Source: Brachybacterium saurashtrense (GTDB lineage: Bacteria > Actinomycetota > Actinomycetes > Actinomycetales > Dermabacteraceae). Taken from it: a stretch of DNA of 64,000 bases. The stretch spans positions 434,001-498,000 of the forward strand of contig NZ_CP031356.1 of assembly GCF_003355475.1 (NCBI RefSeq). Direction: 5' to 3'. A program made the position numbers and the translations under genes. This document shows, piece by piece, positions 45,479-53,976 of this stretch (its first letter is position 1; the number at the start of each line of letters is the position of its first letter). The notes under the pieces were generated by a model. The model ran no database searches and was not told where the DNA came from. It saw only the letters and a program-made list of their open reading frames with translations.

Positions 45479-45634
45479 ATGGATCTGCCCTTCGTCGTCT
45501 TCGCCTTCCTGTTCCTGGCCGTGCTGCTGGCCGGCGGGATCCTGGTCGCCGTCGCGCTCCCGCGGCTGCGAGGCTCGGACGAGGAGGAGCGTTCGGCGGA
45601 GGACCGCCGGCACACCTCGCGCACGAAGCGCTGA
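45479..45634 (+). CDS. Small single-pass membrane protein, 51 aa
   Basis: ATG preceded by GAAGGA. Residues 4-28 form one hydrophobic helix (FVVFAFLFLAVLLAGGILVAV), followed by a charged cytoplasmic tail (RGSDEEERSAEDRRHTSRTKR). It stands between ndk and ftsY, 144 nt before the latter. The codon use and ribosome site argue that it is real; function unknown. Confidence 0.6.
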   Translation: MDLPFVVFAFLFLAVLLAGGILVAVALPRLRGSDEEERSAEDRRHTSRTKR

Positions 45635-45778
45635 GTCCGGCGACCGCCCCCGCGCCCGGCGGGCCGAGGCCCCGCACCGCCGGCGCATGCGCGCTCGACT
45701 CGGACGAGTCCGAAAACCTGCCTAGACTGGCAGCTGTCCTCGCCGCATCGTCGGCTTCCCCGACCTCGGAGGTGACCC

Positions 45779-47404
45779 GTGGATCCCGATGCCCTACTCG
45801 CAGTGATCGCCGGCGGCGGCGGTGGCGTCCTCATCATCGGCGCCGGTGCCTGGGCCTACATCCGCAGCCGGGGTCGCAAGGGCTCCTCGGACGGCTCGGC
45901 GCCCCGCGGCGACGCCCCCGCCGAGGGCTCGGAGACCGGGGCGGGCGCTCAGCGCACCGCGACCGCCGTCAAGGAGCGCCCGGCGGCCCCCACCTGGGCC
46001 GACACCCTTTCCGCGCCCGCACCGCCGAAGGGGGCCGCGACCGACGCGCCGTCCGTGCAGAGCGCGCCGACGGACTCCGACGCCGAGACGGCCGCGGTCG
46101 AGGACGCTCCCGCCGCCACCGCGGCACCGGTCGACTCCGCCACCGCCGCGCCGTCGGCCCCCGAGGCCCCGCCCGCCGCCCCGGCCGACGAGCCCTTCGA
46201 CCAGGAGACGGCGCCGGAGACCGGCGTGGTCGAGGGCGGACAGGACGCCGAGCAGGACGCGGCCCCCGACACGACGGCCCCCGCCGAGGAGGCGCCGACC
46301 GCGCCGACCTCGCCCGCCGCCCCCGCCGAGCCCGCACCGTCGGAGCCGGCTCCGGAGCAGGAGACCTCCGCCGCCCCGTCCGAGGCGCCGAGCGCCGAGC
46401 AGGAGACCGTCGACGCGGCCCCGGCGCCGTCGGCCGCCCCCGCGGTGGAGACCCCCGAGGCCCCCGGCGACCGGATGGTCCGCCTGCGCGAGCGGCTCTC
46501 CCGGTCCGGCGCACTCGGCCGCGGCATCCTCACGCTGCTCACCCGCGGCAGCCTCGACGAGGACACCTGGGACGAGATCGAGGAGACGCTGCTGATGGCG
46601 GACCTCGGCCCCGACGCCACCGACGAGATGCTCGAGAACCTCCGCCGCCGCCTCCAGGTGCTCGGCACCGACGATCCCGCCGCGGTCCGCGACGCGCTGC
46701 GCGAGGAGCTCGTCGCTCTCGTGGACCCGACCCTCGACCGCCGCCTGGCCGCCACCCGGCGCGAAGCGCCCGACGGCACCGAGGTGCCCTCCGTGCTGCT
46801 GATGGTGGGCGTGAACGGCACCGGCAAGACCACCACCGTCGGCAAGCTCGCCCGCGTGCTGGTCGCCGCGGAGCGCAGCGTGGTGCTGGGCGCGGCGGAC
46901 ACCTTCCGCGCCGCCGCCGCGGAGCAGCTGACCACCTGGGGCTCCCGGGTGGGGGTGGACACCGTCCGCGCCGACCGCGAGGGCGCCGATCCCGCCGCCG
47001 TCGCCTTCGACGCGGTGAAGGAGGGCATCGAGCAGCAGGTGGACGTGGTCATCATCGACACCGCCGGCCGCCTGCAGAACAAGAAGGGCCTGATGGACGA
47101 GCTCGGCAAGGTGCGCCGGGTCGCCGAGAAGGGCCTGCACGGCGACGAGGTGGCCGAGGTGCTCCTGGTCATCGACGCCACCACCGGGCAGAACGGCATG
47201 CAGCAGGCGCGCGTGTTCTCCGAGGCCGTGAACGTCACCGGCATCGTGCTCACCAAGCTCGACGGCACCGCCAAGGGCGGGATCGTGGTCAACGTGCAGC
47301 GCGAGCTCGGCGTGCCGGTGAAGATGGTGGGCCTGGGGGAGGGGATGGACGACCTCACCCCCTTCGATCCCCACGGCTTCGTGGACGCGCTGCTGGAGGC
47401 GTGA
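45779..47404 (+). CDS. ftsY: Signal recognition particle receptor FtsY
   Basis: A 541-aa membrane-associated GTPase that receives the SRP-ribosome complex. An N-terminal hydrophobic segment (GGGGGVLIIGAGAWAYI) anchors it, followed by a ~200-residue acidic Ala/Pro/Glu-rich A domain. The NG domain has G1 GVNGTGKTTT, G3 DTAGR, G4 TKLD and closing GLGEGMDDLTPFDPHGFVDALL. GTG start preceded by GGAGG. TAGACT at 45723-45728 is the likely -10 box. A 14-nt palindrome (gactcggacgagtc, 45697-45710) covers the -35 area. Its partner ffh is 8 kb downstream. Confidence 0.96.
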   Translation: MDPDALLAVIAGGGGGVLIIGAGAWAYIRSRGRKGSSDGSAPRGDAPAEGSETGAGAQRTATAVKERPAAPTWADTLSAPAPPKGAATDAPSVQSAPTDSDAETAAVEDAPAATAAPVDSATAAPSAPEAPPAAPADEPFDQETAPETGVVEGGQDAEQDAAPDTTAPAEEAPTAPTSPAAPAEPAPSEPAPEQETSAAPSEAPSAEQETVDAAPAPSAAPAVETPEAPGDRMVRLRERLSRSGALGRGILTLLTRGSLDEDTWDEIEETLLMADLGPDATDEMLENLRRRLQVLGTDDPAAVRDALREELVALVDPTLDRRLAATRREAPDGTEVPSVLLMVGVNGTGKTTTVGKLARVLVAAERSVVLGAADTFRAAAAEQLTTWGSRVGVDTVRADREGADPAAVAFDAVKEGIEQQVDVVIIDTAGRLQNKKGLMDELGKVRRVAEKGLHGDEVAEVLLVIDATTGQNGMQQARVFSEAVNVTGIVLTKLDGTAKGGIVVNVQRELGVPVKMVGLGEGMDDLTPFDPHGFVDALLEA

Positions 47405-47422
47405 GCAGGCACCGATCGGCCC

Positions 47423-47456
47423 GGAGGAGCCCCCGTCGCGCGACGGGGGCTCCTCC
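47423..47456 (+). terminator. Perfect hairpin terminator of ftsY
   Basis: Sixteen-nt perfectly complementary arms (47423-47438 and 47441-47456) with a nominal 2-nt loop lie 18 nt after the ftsY stop. There is no T tract. Confidence 0.75.
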
Positions 47457-47627
47457 GCTCCCGGTGCCGTCCACGCCACGGGACGGCACATCACGGAACG
47501 ATCACGGGCCCCCTCCGCGCTAGGTGAGGACGGTCGGCGACCGCACGATGAGGCCACGGCCCGCACGGCCGTTCGGCCCGGGACGGAGCGACCGACCGCG
47601 GCCGGCCCCTCTCACCCAGGAGCCGAC

Positions 47628-49010
47628 ATGGAGCCTTTCGAACTCGACACCGGAGCGACGGCCTGGATCCTGACCAGCGCCGCCCTGGTGCTGCTCATGA
47701 CCCCGGGCCTGTCCCTGTTCTACGGCGGCATGGTTCGCGCCCGCACGGTGCTGAACATGATGCTGATGTCCTTCTCGGCGATGGCCGTGGTCGCCATCGC
47801 CTGGACCGTGGCCGGCTACTCGCTGGCCTTCGGATCCGACGTCGGCCTGCTGTTCGGCAACCCGATGGACTTCCTCGGCCTGGCCGGCACCGATGAGGAC
47901 TCCATCCTCGCCGGCAGCGGCGTGCCGTTCCTGGTCGCCGCGGGCTTCCAGATGACCTTCGCGATCATCTCCACCGCCCTCATCTCCGGCGCCATCGCCG
48001 ACCGCGTCAAGCTCGGCACCTGGCTGGTCTTCGCCGCCGTGTGGGTGCTGGTGGTCTACTCGCCGCTGGCCCACATGGTCTGGGGCGGCGGTCTGCTCAG
48101 CGGCGACGGCCCCTTCGCCGCGATCGCCGAGCCGGTCGACTTCGCCGGCGGCACCGTCGTGCACATCAACGCCGGCATCGCCGGTCTGGTGCTCGCGCTC
48201 GTGGTCGGCGCCCGCAAGGGCTTCGGCAAGGAGCCGATGAAGCCCCACAACCTCCCCCTGGTGATGCTCGGCGCGGCCCTGCTGTGGTTCGGCTGGTTCG
48301 GCTTCAACGCCGGCAGCGCCGGCACCGCGGACAGCACCGCGGGCCTGGCCTGGGTCAACACCACCGTCGCCACCGCCGGTGCGATGCTCGGCTGGGCCCT
48401 GGTGGAGAAGATCCGCGACTCGCACGTCACCTCGCTCGGCATGGCCTCCGGCGTGGTCGCCGGTCTGGTCGCGATCACCCCGGCCGCCGCCGCGCTCACC
48501 CCGATCACCTCGATCATCCTGGGCCTCGCCGCGGGCGTCGCCTGCGCCTTCGCCGTCAGCCTCAAGCACCGCTTCGGCATCGACGACTCCCTCGACGTGG
48601 TGGGCGTGCACCTGGTGGGCGGCCTCGTGGGCACCATCGGCATCGGCTTCCTCGCCGCCGAGGGCGGCCTCTTCCTGGGCGGCGGCGTCGCGCTGCTGGG
48701 CGTGCAGATCCTGGTGGCCGTGGCCGCGATGGTGATCTCCGGCGTGCTCACCGCCGTGATCGCCCTGGTCCTCAAGGCGACCATGGGCTGGCGGATCCCG
48801 GAGGCCGACGAGCGCGCCGGGATCGACATCACCCACCACGCCGAGGCCGGATACGATCTGGGAGGTGCACTCTCCGCCCGCCGTGAGCGCACGCCCCTCG
48901 CCCAGTCGGTGACGCCCTCCGCACCGGACGGCGAGCCGCGCAACTCGCTCCCGACCGACTCCGAGGCGCCCGCCGCCGCCAGCCCCGCCGTGACAGGAGA
49001 GACCCGATGA
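47628..49010 (+). CDS. amtB: Ammonium transporter
   Basis: A 460-aa membrane channel with eleven predicted helices. The twin pore histidines are in GGTVVHINAGIAG and VVGVHLVGGLVGTIG, and the opening segment TAWILTSAALVLLMTPGLSLFYGGMVR is the family start. The C-terminal cytoplasmic tail (~70 residues) is longer than in E. coli AmtB. It overlaps glnK by 4 nt, and GlnK would plug the pore when nitrogen is sufficient. The 223-nt upstream region must hold nitrogen control; a sequence like tcacggaacgatcac (near 47490) could be a GlnR-type site, but I do not call it. Confidence 0.95.
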   Translation: MEPFELDTGATAWILTSAALVLLMTPGLSLFYGGMVRARTVLNMMLMSFSAMAVVAIAWTVAGYSLAFGSDVGLLFGNPMDFLGLAGTDEDSILAGSGVPFLVAAGFQMTFAIISTALISGAIADRVKLGTWLVFAAVWVLVVYSPLAHMVWGGGLLSGDGPFAAIAEPVDFAGGTVVHINAGIAGLVLALVVGARKGFGKEPMKPHNLPLVMLGAALLWFGWFGFNAGSAGTADSTAGLAWVNTTVATAGAMLGWALVEKIRDSHVTSLGMASGVVAGLVAITPAAAALTPITSIILGLAAGVACAFAVSLKHRFGIDDSLDVVGVHLVGGLVGTIGIGFLAAEGGLFLGGGVALLGVQILVAVAAMVISGVLTAVIALVLKATMGWRIPEADERAGIDITHHAEAGYDLGGALSARRERTPLAQSVTPSAPDGEPRNSLPTDSEAPAAASPAVTGETR

Positions 49011-49345
49011 AGCTCATCACCGCGATCATCCAGCCCCACGCCCTGCAGGGCGTCGCCGACTCCCTGCGCGAGTACGGCGTCACCGGCCTCACCGTCACCG
49101 AGGCGGCCGGGTTCGGCCGGCAGGGCGGGCACACCGAGGTCTACCGCGGCGCCGAGTACCGCATCGACACCATCCCGAAGCTGAAGCTCGAGATCCTCGC
49201 CCGCGAGGAGGACGAGGAGGCGCTCGTCGATCTGATCGTCGCCGCCGCCCGCACCGGCAGGATCGGCGACGGCAAGGTGTGGAGCAGCGACGTCGGCACC
49301 GTGATCCGCGTCCGCACCGGGGAACGGGGGGCGGATGCCCTCTGA
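49007..49345 (+). CDS. glnK: Nitrogen regulatory PII protein
   Basis: A 112-aa trimeric signal protein binding ATP/ADP and 2-oxoglutarate. The T-loop carries Tyr51 in RGAEYRID, the site that is uridylylated in Proteobacteria and adenylylated in several Actinobacteria. Other landmarks are VTEAAGFGRQGG and the C-terminal GRIGDGKVW with the ATP-contact Lys. It lies between amtB (4-nt overlap) and glnD (11-nt overlap), the standard actinobacterial nitrogen operon. Confidence 0.96.
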   Translation: MKLITAIIQPHALQGVADSLREYGVTGLTVTEAAGFGRQGGHTEVYRGAEYRIDTIPKLKLEILAREEDEEALVDLIVAAARTGRIGDGKVWSSDVGTVIRVRTGERGADAL

Positions 49346-51680
49346 GGCACTGTCCGCACGACGGATCACGCAGGTCCTCCACGAGGGCTTCGCCGATCCC
49401 AGCGTCGGCCCCTCCCGCCGCCGCGCCCAGTCCGACCTCGTCGACGACTGGCTGCGCGAGCTGTGGGGGAGGGCCGACGCCCCCGTGTCGGGGGCGGCGC
49501 TCGCAGCGATCGGCTCCCTGGGACGACGCTCCCTGGGGCCCGCCAGCGACCTCGACCTGGTGCTGCTGCTCGATCCGGAGCAGGTGGACGCCGCGACCGC
49601 CGAGCAGATCGCCACCGCCCTGTGGTACCCGATCTGGGACTCCGGCACCTCGCTGGACCACTCCGTGCGCAGCCCGCAGGAGTGCGCCGAGGTGGCCGCG
49701 AAGGACCTGCGCGTGGCGATCTCGCTGCTGGACCTGCGCCCGATCGCCGGGGACGAGCAGCTGGTCTCCGAGGCGGCCGGGCACGTGCGCGCCCAGTGGC
49801 GCCGCGAGGCGCGCCGGCGCGTGAAGGAGCTCGCGGACCTCGCCACCGACCGCGACCGCCGCTACGGCTCCCTCGCCCACTCCTCGGAGCCGAACCTGAA
49901 GTCCGACCGCGGCGGCCTGCGGGACATCACGGTGATCCGCGCGCTCGCCGAGAGCTGGCTGGCGGACCACGACCACGCCGTGGTCGACGCCGCCGCGACC
50001 GCGCTGCGTGACGCCCGTGACGCGCTGCAGGCCGTGACCGGTTCCTCCGGCACCCGGCTGCGGCGCGCGGACCAGGACTCCGTCGCCGCCCTCACCGGGC
50101 ACGCCACCGCCGACGACCACCACGCCGTGCTCGCCGAGGCCTCCCGCGCCGTGCTCTGGGAGCTGCATCGTGCGGTGCGCGCCGCCGAGGCGGGGCTCGC
50201 CCCCGGCGGCTCCGCCACCCGCGGTGCCGGCGCGGACCGCCGCCCCGCCCTGCAGCGCCACGCCCACGGGGTGCTGGTGCAGGCCGGGGAGATCTCCGTG
50301 GATCCCGCCTCCGAGGACCCGCTGCGCGACCTCGCCGCGATCCGCCACGCCACCACCACCGGCCTGCCGCTGTCCACCGCGACGCTGGCGCGCCTGGCGC
50401 AGGCGACCGTCGGGCCGCTGCGTCCCTCCCAGCGCGACGTGCTCATCGACGCGCTGGCCGGCGAGCACCTCGCGGACACCTACGAGGCGCTGGACATCAA
50501 GGGGATCGTGGCCCGGTGGGTGCCGGGCTGGGAGGCCATCCGCAACCGGCCCCAGCGCTCGGCCGTGCACCGCTTCACCGTGGACCGCCACCAGATCGAG
50601 ACGGTGCTCGAGGCGCAGCGCCTGCTGCCGAAGGTGAGCCGCCCCGACCTGCTGCTGCTCACCGCGCTGCTGCACGACCTGGGCAAGCGCGCCGACGCCC
50701 GCGACCATGCCGTCGAAGGGGCGCCCCTGGCCGAGGCCGCCGCCCTCCACCTGGGGGTCGAGCCCGAGGACGCCCGGACCATCGCCAGGCTGGTGCGCGA
50801 GCACCTCACCCTGGTGGACCTCGCCACCGGCCGCGACCTCGCCGACCCCGCCACCCTGCGGGAGCTGCTCACCGCGGTGGGGGAGGACCTCGACACCCTC
50901 GAACTGTTGCGCGCCCTCACCGAGGCGGATGCGATCGCGGCGGGCCCTGCGGCCTGGTCCACCTGGCGCGCCGACCTCGTGGACCACCTCACCGGGCTCG
51001 CCCGCACCGCCCTCAGCGGCACCGCCCCGGCGCCCCGCCTGCGCCTGGCCCCCCAGCGCTCGGCGCAGGAGGCGGTGCTCGGCGCCGTGCGGCGCAGCGG
51101 CGGGGCCCAGGTGCTCTACCCCGCCCCGCTGGACGCCGAACCGATCTCCCAGATCTGCCTGGGCGCTCCGGACGGCGAGGGGGTGTTCGCCGCGATGGCC
51201 CGCGTGCTGGTGCGGCAGCGCCTGGACGTGCACAGCGCCGTCGTCTCCACCCTCGACGGGGTGGCTGTCAACACCTGGTGGGTGGCCGTCGCCCCCGCGG
51301 ATCTCCCGCACCCCTCGGTGCTGCGCACCGCGCTGGAGCGGGAGCTCGCCCACCGTGACCGCGCCGATGCCCGCGTTCTCGAGCTGCCGCCGGCGGCGCC
51401 GCCGCGCACCACCGAGGACACCCCCGTGGTGACCCTCCTGCCCGGTGCCTCCTCGGAGGCGACCGTGGTGCAGGTCAACGCCCGCAACCGCCCCAGTCTG
51501 CTGGCCGACGTGGCCCAGGCGATCGCCCTGCACGGCATCCAGGTGCGCAGCGCTCACGTGATGACCCTGGGCCGCCGGGCCGTGGACGTGCTGTACCTCA
51601 CCGACGGGCACGGCCGGGAGCTCGACCCGCCCTCGACGGGCCGCATCGTCGCCGCACTGATGGAGGCCGCCGAGACCTGA
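49335..51680 (+). CDS. glnD: PII nucleotidyltransferase (uridylyl/adenylyl-transferase)
   Basis: A 781-aa bifunctional enzyme that modifies and de-modifies GlnK. The nucleotidyltransferase motif is IGSLGRRSLGPASDLDLVLLLD; an HD domain follows (LLTALLHDLGKRADARDH), and the C-terminal ~200 residues hold two ACT domains (AVVSTLDGVAVNTWWV, VVQVNARNRPSLLADVAQAI) that would sense glutamine. It is somewhat shorter than E. coli GlnD (890 aa), as in other Actinobacteria. GGGGGG just upstream of the ATG serves as ribosome site inside the end of glnK. Confidence 0.94.
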   Translation: MPSEALSARRITQVLHEGFADPSVGPSRRRAQSDLVDDWLRELWGRADAPVSGAALAAIGSLGRRSLGPASDLDLVLLLDPEQVDAATAEQIATALWYPIWDSGTSLDHSVRSPQECAEVAAKDLRVAISLLDLRPIAGDEQLVSEAAGHVRAQWRREARRRVKELADLATDRDRRYGSLAHSSEPNLKSDRGGLRDITVIRALAESWLADHDHAVVDAAATALRDARDALQAVTGSSGTRLRRADQDSVAALTGHATADDHHAVLAEASRAVLWELHRAVRAAEAGLAPGGSATRGAGADRRPALQRHAHGVLVQAGEISVDPASEDPLRDLAAIRHATTTGLPLSTATLARLAQATVGPLRPSQRDVLIDALAGEHLADTYEALDIKGIVARWVPGWEAIRNRPQRSAVHRFTVDRHQIETVLEAQRLLPKVSRPDLLLLTALLHDLGKRADARDHAVEGAPLAEAAALHLGVEPEDARTIARLVREHLTLVDLATGRDLADPATLRELLTAVGEDLDTLELLRALTEADAIAAGPAAWSTWRADLVDHLTGLARTALSGTAPAPRLRLAPQRSAQEAVLGAVRRSGGAQVLYPAPLDAEPISQICLGAPDGEGVFAAMARVLVRQRLDVHSAVVSTLDGVAVNTWWVAVAPADLPHPSVLRTALERELAHRDRADARVLELPPAAPPRTTEDTPVVTLLPGASSEATVVQVNARNRPSLLADVAQAIALHGIQVRSAHVMTLGRRAVDVLYLTDGHGRELDPPSTGRIVAALMEAAET

Positions 51681-51790
51681 GGGCGCCGCCCGCACGGCGC
51701 GCCGTTCGGGCGTCGTGCCGCTCAGACGTCGTGCCGACCGACCCCGGAACCCGTCGGACGCCGTGCTGAGCGCACGGTGTCCCCAGGAGC

Positions 51791-52822
51791 TCAGCTCCCG
51801 GAGAGCTCGGCCCGCAGCAGTTCCGTCCCGGCGACGAGCGCGCGCATCTTGCCCTGCGCGACGGTGCGCGCCAGCGGCGCCATGCCGCAGTTCGTGCTCG
51901 GGCGGAGCAGGTCCGCATCCACGACGTCGAGCGCGGCGCGCAGTGTGTCGGCGACCTCCTGCGGGGTCTCGATCCTGGGGTCCGCGACGTCGATCGCTCC
52001 GAGCATCACCGTCTTGCCCCGCAGCAGCTCGACGAGCTCGACGGGGACCCGGGATCCGCGGCTCTCCAGGGAGACCGTGTCGATGCTTGAGGCCCGCAGC
52101 AGCGGGAAGGTCTCCTCGTACTGCCGCCACTGCGGCCCGAGGGTCGCCTTCCAGTCGGTGTTGGCCTTGATGCCGTAGCCGTAGCAGATGTGCACGACCG
52201 TCTCGGCGCGGAGCCCCTCGGCCGCCCGCTCGAGGACCTCCACCCCCCAGCTGCGCACGTCGTCGAGGAAGACGTTGAAAGCGGGCTCGTCGAACTGGAT
52301 GATGTCCACTCCCGCCGCCTCGAGCTCCCGGGCCTCCTGGTTGAGGATGGCCGCGAACTCCCGGGCGAGCTCCTCGCGGCTGCCGTAGTGCGCGTCGTGG
52401 AGCGTGTCGATCATGGTCATGGGGCCGGGCAGGGCCCACTTGAGGGGCCGGTCGGTCAGTGCGCGCAGGGTCGCCGCGTCGTCGACGAAGACGGGACGCT
52501 CGCGACCCACCGGCCCGACGACCGTGGGGACGCTCGCGTCGTAGCGGTCGCGGATGCGCACGGTCTCCCGCCGTGCGAAGTCGACGCCGCTGAGGTGCTC
52601 GATGAAGGTGGTGACGAAGTGCTGGCGGGTCTGCTCTCCGTCGGCGATGATGTCGAGGCCGGCGAGCGCCTGTTCGGCGGCGGCCAGGTGCAGCGCATCG
52701 CGTCGGCCCTCGTCCAGCTCCGCGCCCTCGAGCTTCCACGGGGACCACAGCGTCTCGGGCTCGGCGAGCCACGAGGGCTTGGGGAGGCTGCCGACGATCG
52801 AGGTGGGCAGGAGGATGCTCAT
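51791..52822 (-). CDS. mesD: Core MetE-type methionine synthase, MesD family
   Basis: A 343-aa protein equal to the catalytic C-terminal barrel of cobalamin-independent MetE, without its N-terminal folate-binding half. The zinc ligands are readable as His211 and Cys213 (VVHICYG), Glu253 (VSLESRG) and Cys312 (STNCGMAP); DIIQFDEPAF holds the Asp/Glu of the homocysteine site. Short MetE homologs next to a DUF1852 (MesX) gene have been described as MesD, a folate-independent methionine synthase whose methyl donor is not 5-methyltetrahydrofolate (from memory of that work). The ATG overlaps the mesX stop by 4 nt and has GGAGG 9 nt upstream. It converges on glnD. Confidence 0.88.
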   Translation of the reverse strand: MSILLPTSIVGSLPKPSWLAEPETLWSPWKLEGAELDEGRRDALHLAAAEQALAGLDIIADGEQTRQHFVTTFIEHLSGVDFARRETVRIRDRYDASVPTVVGPVGRERPVFVDDAATLRALTDRPLKWALPGPMTMIDTLHDAHYGSREELAREFAAILNQEARELEAAGVDIIQFDEPAFNVFLDDVRSWGVEVLERAAEGLRAETVVHICYGYGIKANTDWKATLGPQWRQYEETFPLLRASSIDTVSLESRGSRVPVELVELLRGKTVMLGAIDVADPRIETPQEVADTLRAALDVVDADLLRPSTNCGMAPLARTVAQGKMRALVAGTELLRAELSGS

Positions 52823-53835
52823 CGGGCGACCTCCTCGGCGAGCCACTGCTCAAGACGCTCCCCGTGAGGCACGAGGAGCCGCTCCTCGATGTACCGCCCC
52901 TGGGCCGCGCCGAGCCGGCTGCGCTCCTCGCGGTCGTACTCGATGCCCGTGTCGGCGTGGTCGGGGTTGTCCAGGCGCGGGCGGTAGACCTCCCCGGCGG
53001 GCTCGCGGGCGCTGTAGATCTCGGGGCGGTAGATCCTCTGGAACGTCTCCATGGTGGCGATCGTGCCGATGAGCGCCAGGTCGGTGTGGTCGGCCAGCAG
53101 GTCGCCCTCGAAGTAGAACGCCAGGGGGGCCGCGGCGCCGCGGGGCATGAAGCACCGCACCTGGAGCCCCATCTCCCCGAAGTAGCGGTCGGTGAGGGAG
53201 GAGCCGTCCGTGGCGTACTCGACCCCGAGCACGGGATGCGGTGCGCCGATCCGGCGGTAGACCCGGCTGGTCGAGACGCTGATGCAGACCACGGGCGGCC
53301 GGGCGAAGTGTTCGCGGTAGACGTCCGAGGCGAGGAAGCGGCGGAAGAGCCGCCCGTGCAGCGCACCGAAGTCCTCCGGCACCACGGGGCCGGGCCCCGA
53401 GGCGCCCGCGCCGGAGTCCGTGGCCGGCTGATGCGCGGGCAGGCGCACGCTGAAGTCGTGGTCGCGCACGTAGGAGGAGAAGTTGTTCCCGGTGATCCCC
53501 GGCAGACGGGCGCCGGTGGCGCGGTCCAGGATCTGCACGTCCAGCATCTCGATCAGCGGGATGCCTGCGTCGTCGGCGGCGGGCTCCTCGCCCTCGTCCG
53601 CGCTCGGGTGCAGCTCCGCGGAGACGATGTCGAGCTCCACGGCGTAGCGATCCTCGGTGCCCGCGAGCTCGTTCGCGCGGGCGGAGATCATCGTCAGCGC
53701 GCGCCGGAGGTTCTCGCGGCGGTCGTCCCCGCGGGCCAGATTGGCGAAGTTGGTGGTGATCCGCGAGCCGCTGTCCGGGACGTAGTCCTCGTCGAAGCGG
53801 GTCGTGCGGAGGCTGAAGGTGAAATCGGTCGTCAT
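52819..53835 (-). CDS. mesX: DUF1852 protein MesX, partner of MesD
   Basis: A 338-aa soluble protein. The start TTDFTFSLRTTRFDEDYVPDSGSRITTNFANLARG, the blocks GITGNNFSSYVRDHDFSVRLP and PHPVLGVEYATDGSSLTDRYFGEMGL, and TMETFQRIYRPEIY match what I remember of the DUF1852 family (MesX). MesX is needed by MesD and has been proposed to be oxygen-dependent, perhaps producing or passing the methyl group; that role is from the literature and not visible here. I start it at ATG 53835 (GAGG 8 nt upstream) and not at the ATG 18 nt earlier. Translationally coupled to mesD. Confidence 0.85.
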   Translation of the reverse strand: MTTDFTFSLRTTRFDEDYVPDSGSRITTNFANLARGDDRRENLRRALTMISARANELAGTEDRYAVELDIVSAELHPSADEGEEPAADDAGIPLIEMLDVQILDRATGARLPGITGNNFSSYVRDHDFSVRLPAHQPATDSGAGASGPGPVVPEDFGALHGRLFRRFLASDVYREHFARPPVVCISVSTSRVYRRIGAPHPVLGVEYATDGSSLTDRYFGEMGLQVRCFMPRGAAAPLAFYFEGDLLADHTDLALIGTIATMETFQRIYRPEIYSAREPAGEVYRPRLDNPDHADTGIEYDREERSRLGAAQGRYIEERLLVPHGERLEQWLAEEVAR

Positions 53836-53883
53836 GGTGGCCTCGGTCGTCATGGTGGAGCGAGCCTACGCAGGAGGGTCCGC

Positions 53884-53931
53884 CATAGCCTCATCGGCGC
53901 ACTGTGGCGCCTGGCATAGCAGCACTCTATG
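53884..53931 (-). promoter_or_regulatory. Putative LysR-type operator upstream of mesX
   Basis: A perfect inverted repeat CATAG-N7-CTATG (53915-53931, extending to tggcatag/ctatggca) fits the LysR recognition geometry. A further CATAG half-site lies at 53884-53888, exactly 31 nt away (about three helical turns), closer to mesX. The spacing resembles the recognition and activation sites of LysR systems. The adjacent upstream gene is a LysR regulator. Confidence 0.55.
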
Positions 53932-53976
53932 GCAGGTCCGGTCTTCAGGGGCCCGTGCGCCTCCCCGCGCGGTCCC

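Noticed and set aside
47470-47520. GlnR or AmtR operator before amtB
   Set aside because: A loose match (tcacggaacgatcac) exists, but it lacks a convincing second half and no consensus score can be computed here.
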